Shown: positions 63,312 to 64,000 of the stretch, one piece after another | How the letters are laid out: each line of letters opens with the position of its first letter | Position numbering within the stretch: position 1 is the stretch's first letter | NCBI RefSeq assembly: GCF_026262505.1 | Contig: NC_067208.1 | Location: forward strand, 17,493,962-17,557,961 | Reading direction: 5' to 3' | DNA: 64,000 nucleotides | DNA from: Trichomonas vaginalis G3 | Taxonomy: Eukaryota; Parabasalia; Trichomonadida; Trichomonadidae | Position numbers and translations under genes: made by a program | Notes under the pieces: model-generated | The model's input: the letters and a program-made list of their open reading frames with translations, nothing else | Databases searched by the model: none | Told to the model about the DNA's origin: nothing

Positions 63312-63458
63312 TTATATAAAAATAAAATAAATGTTTTAAGGGTGCCCGCCTCTTTGAATCATAGTATCAAAACCATCATTTACATATTGAATCCCATCAT
63401 TAACGGTTCCTTTTGTCTCTTCTGTGGCATTTCATTAAAAATAAAATTTTAAATTGTA

Positions 63459-64000
63459 TTAAATAAATGGCATACAACATCCATTTTCACAACATACAGC
63501 CTTAGTGTGTGCTCCTGTTAATGCAGTCTTACCGATTGTTAAGCGAGTCATTGACCCGTTTTTAAGTTGTAAATTAATATTCTGACCATCAAATATCACT
63601 TTATCATTTATTATATCCAAATATTTTTTAGGTGTTAATTGCTTATTTTGTCTTAAACTAACACCCTTCATTTTTTGTGCAATCTTTTTAAAATCACTTC
63701 CATCGATTGAACCGTTGAATGATGTATAACACTTAGGACATAAAGCAACCATGTTATCACCTTGTTTCTCAATTGCTAAACCCAATAACTTCTTCTCATG
63801 TGCTTTTTCTTCAGCTTTATTCTTTAATTTAGGTTTAAATTTCTCATCAAAACAGAAGAAATCAAAAGGTGCGAATTTGAAAATGTTTTTATCATAAAAT
63901 TGTTTATCTGTAACAATTGCTTGAAATGCTTGAGTGTTAGGAAGACATGGATCGCCAGCGATTGCCCAATAAGATGAATCAGTATCACTTTCAATGAAAT
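63459..64000 (-). CDS. Polinton DNA polymerase B, carboxy-terminal end (cut by the window edge)
   Basis: The frame is open to the right edge and starts inside the gene, so only the last 180 residues are seen. Near the edge is ESDTDSSYWAI, the YxDTDS polymerase motif C, followed by a charged thumb region (KFKPKLKNKAEEKAHEKK), the GLAIEKQGDNMVALCPKCYTSF stretch expected after it and a Cys-rich end (CCENGCC). It is a protein-primed type polymerase; the exonuclease and motifs A and B lie beyond the window. Confidence 0.8.
   Translation of the reverse strand, partial: FIESDTDSSYWAIAGDPCLPNTQAFQAIVTDKQFYDKNIFKFAPFDFFCFDEKFKPKLKNKAEEKAHEKKLLGLAIEKQGDNMVALCPKCYTSFNGSIDGSDFKKIAQKMKGVSLRQNKQLTPKKYLDIINDKVIFDGQNINLQLKNGSMTRLTIGKTALTGAHTKAVCCENGCCMPFI

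Larger units (their letters stand above)
50089..64000. mobile_element. Polinton (Maverick), right element, running off the right edge
   Basis: Genes for a major capsid protein, packaging ATPase, integrase and DNA polymerase B identify a Polinton. It also carries a tail-collar fibre-like protein, a primase-helicase and a KilA-N remnant. The left limit is approximate: element-type sequence (TTTATT-rich spacers, small genes) begins after the MULE, and no terminal repeat was identified. Most genes are open; the element has roughly four or five breaks, so it is clearly younger than the left one but does not look whole. Gene starts follow a TTTATTTTT-type motif at 8-30 nt. Confidence 0.85.

Noticed and set aside
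1-64000. Spliceosomal introns
   Set aside because: No GTATGT...ACTAACACACAG-type intron of the trichomonad form was seen, and all host genes read without one.

Overview
The window looks like nuclear DNA of a trichomonad, most likely Trichomonas vaginalis. The evidence is AT-rich sequence, intronless genes, a TCA-Y-(T/A) initiator 15-22 nt before two start codons, ankyrin proteins with the N-terminal domain known from T. vaginalis, a BspA-like leucine-rich-repeat surface protein, and Polinton (Maverick) virus-like elements at both ends. I know these families by sight; nothing was searched. Many apparent long frames open with TTG or GTG, so starts were moved to the first plausible ATG.

Layout. 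1-7511 holds Polinton fossils: a DNA polymerase B remnant, small structural-type genes and a capsid remnant, followed by a capsid fragment of a second lineage. 7584-10145 carries a coiled-coil gene and a RING E3 ligase like RFWD3. 10146-16867 has no genes but is full of satellites: a 112-bp repeat, a 124-bp repeat and a 2.3-kb fold-back structure whose 122-bp units are strings of hairpins. 16868-32472 holds a frameshifted protein kinase, an ankyrin protein, tRNA-Asp(GUC), a pecanex-like membrane protein, a frameshifted DUF3447/ankyrin gene and candidate DNA-transposon derivatives. 32473-46999 is the main host block: a very large chromodomain/degenerate SNF2/FYRN-FYRC protein, a BspA-like surface protein, a DYRK-type kinase, an ESCRT-III protein (Vps24/CHMP3-like), an ankyrin protein and an SLC35B-like nucleotide-sugar transporter. 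47961-49906 is a non-autonomous transposon with ~86-bp terminal inverted repeats and a 9-bp target duplication, the hallmarks of a Mutator-like element. From about 50000 to the right edge lies a second, much fresher Polinton.

How the parts fit. The right Polinton carries a capsid protein, a packaging ATPase remnant, two amphipathic small proteins, several structural candidates, a phage-type tail-collar fibre protein, a primase-helicase, an integrase remnant and the C-terminal end of a DNA polymerase B that runs off the window. Its genes share a T-rich upstream motif (TTTATTTTT or close) that differs from the host initiator, suggesting the element carries its own promoter code. The primase-helicase is flanked by inverted copies of a ~128-bp repeat, as if it were a separate cassette. 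The host genes are unrelated housekeeping and surface genes, each on its own promoter; I see no host operon.

Most worth following: the chromo/SNF2/FYR fusion with a decayed ATPase, the fibre- and primase-bearing Polinton, and the hairpin-string satellites.
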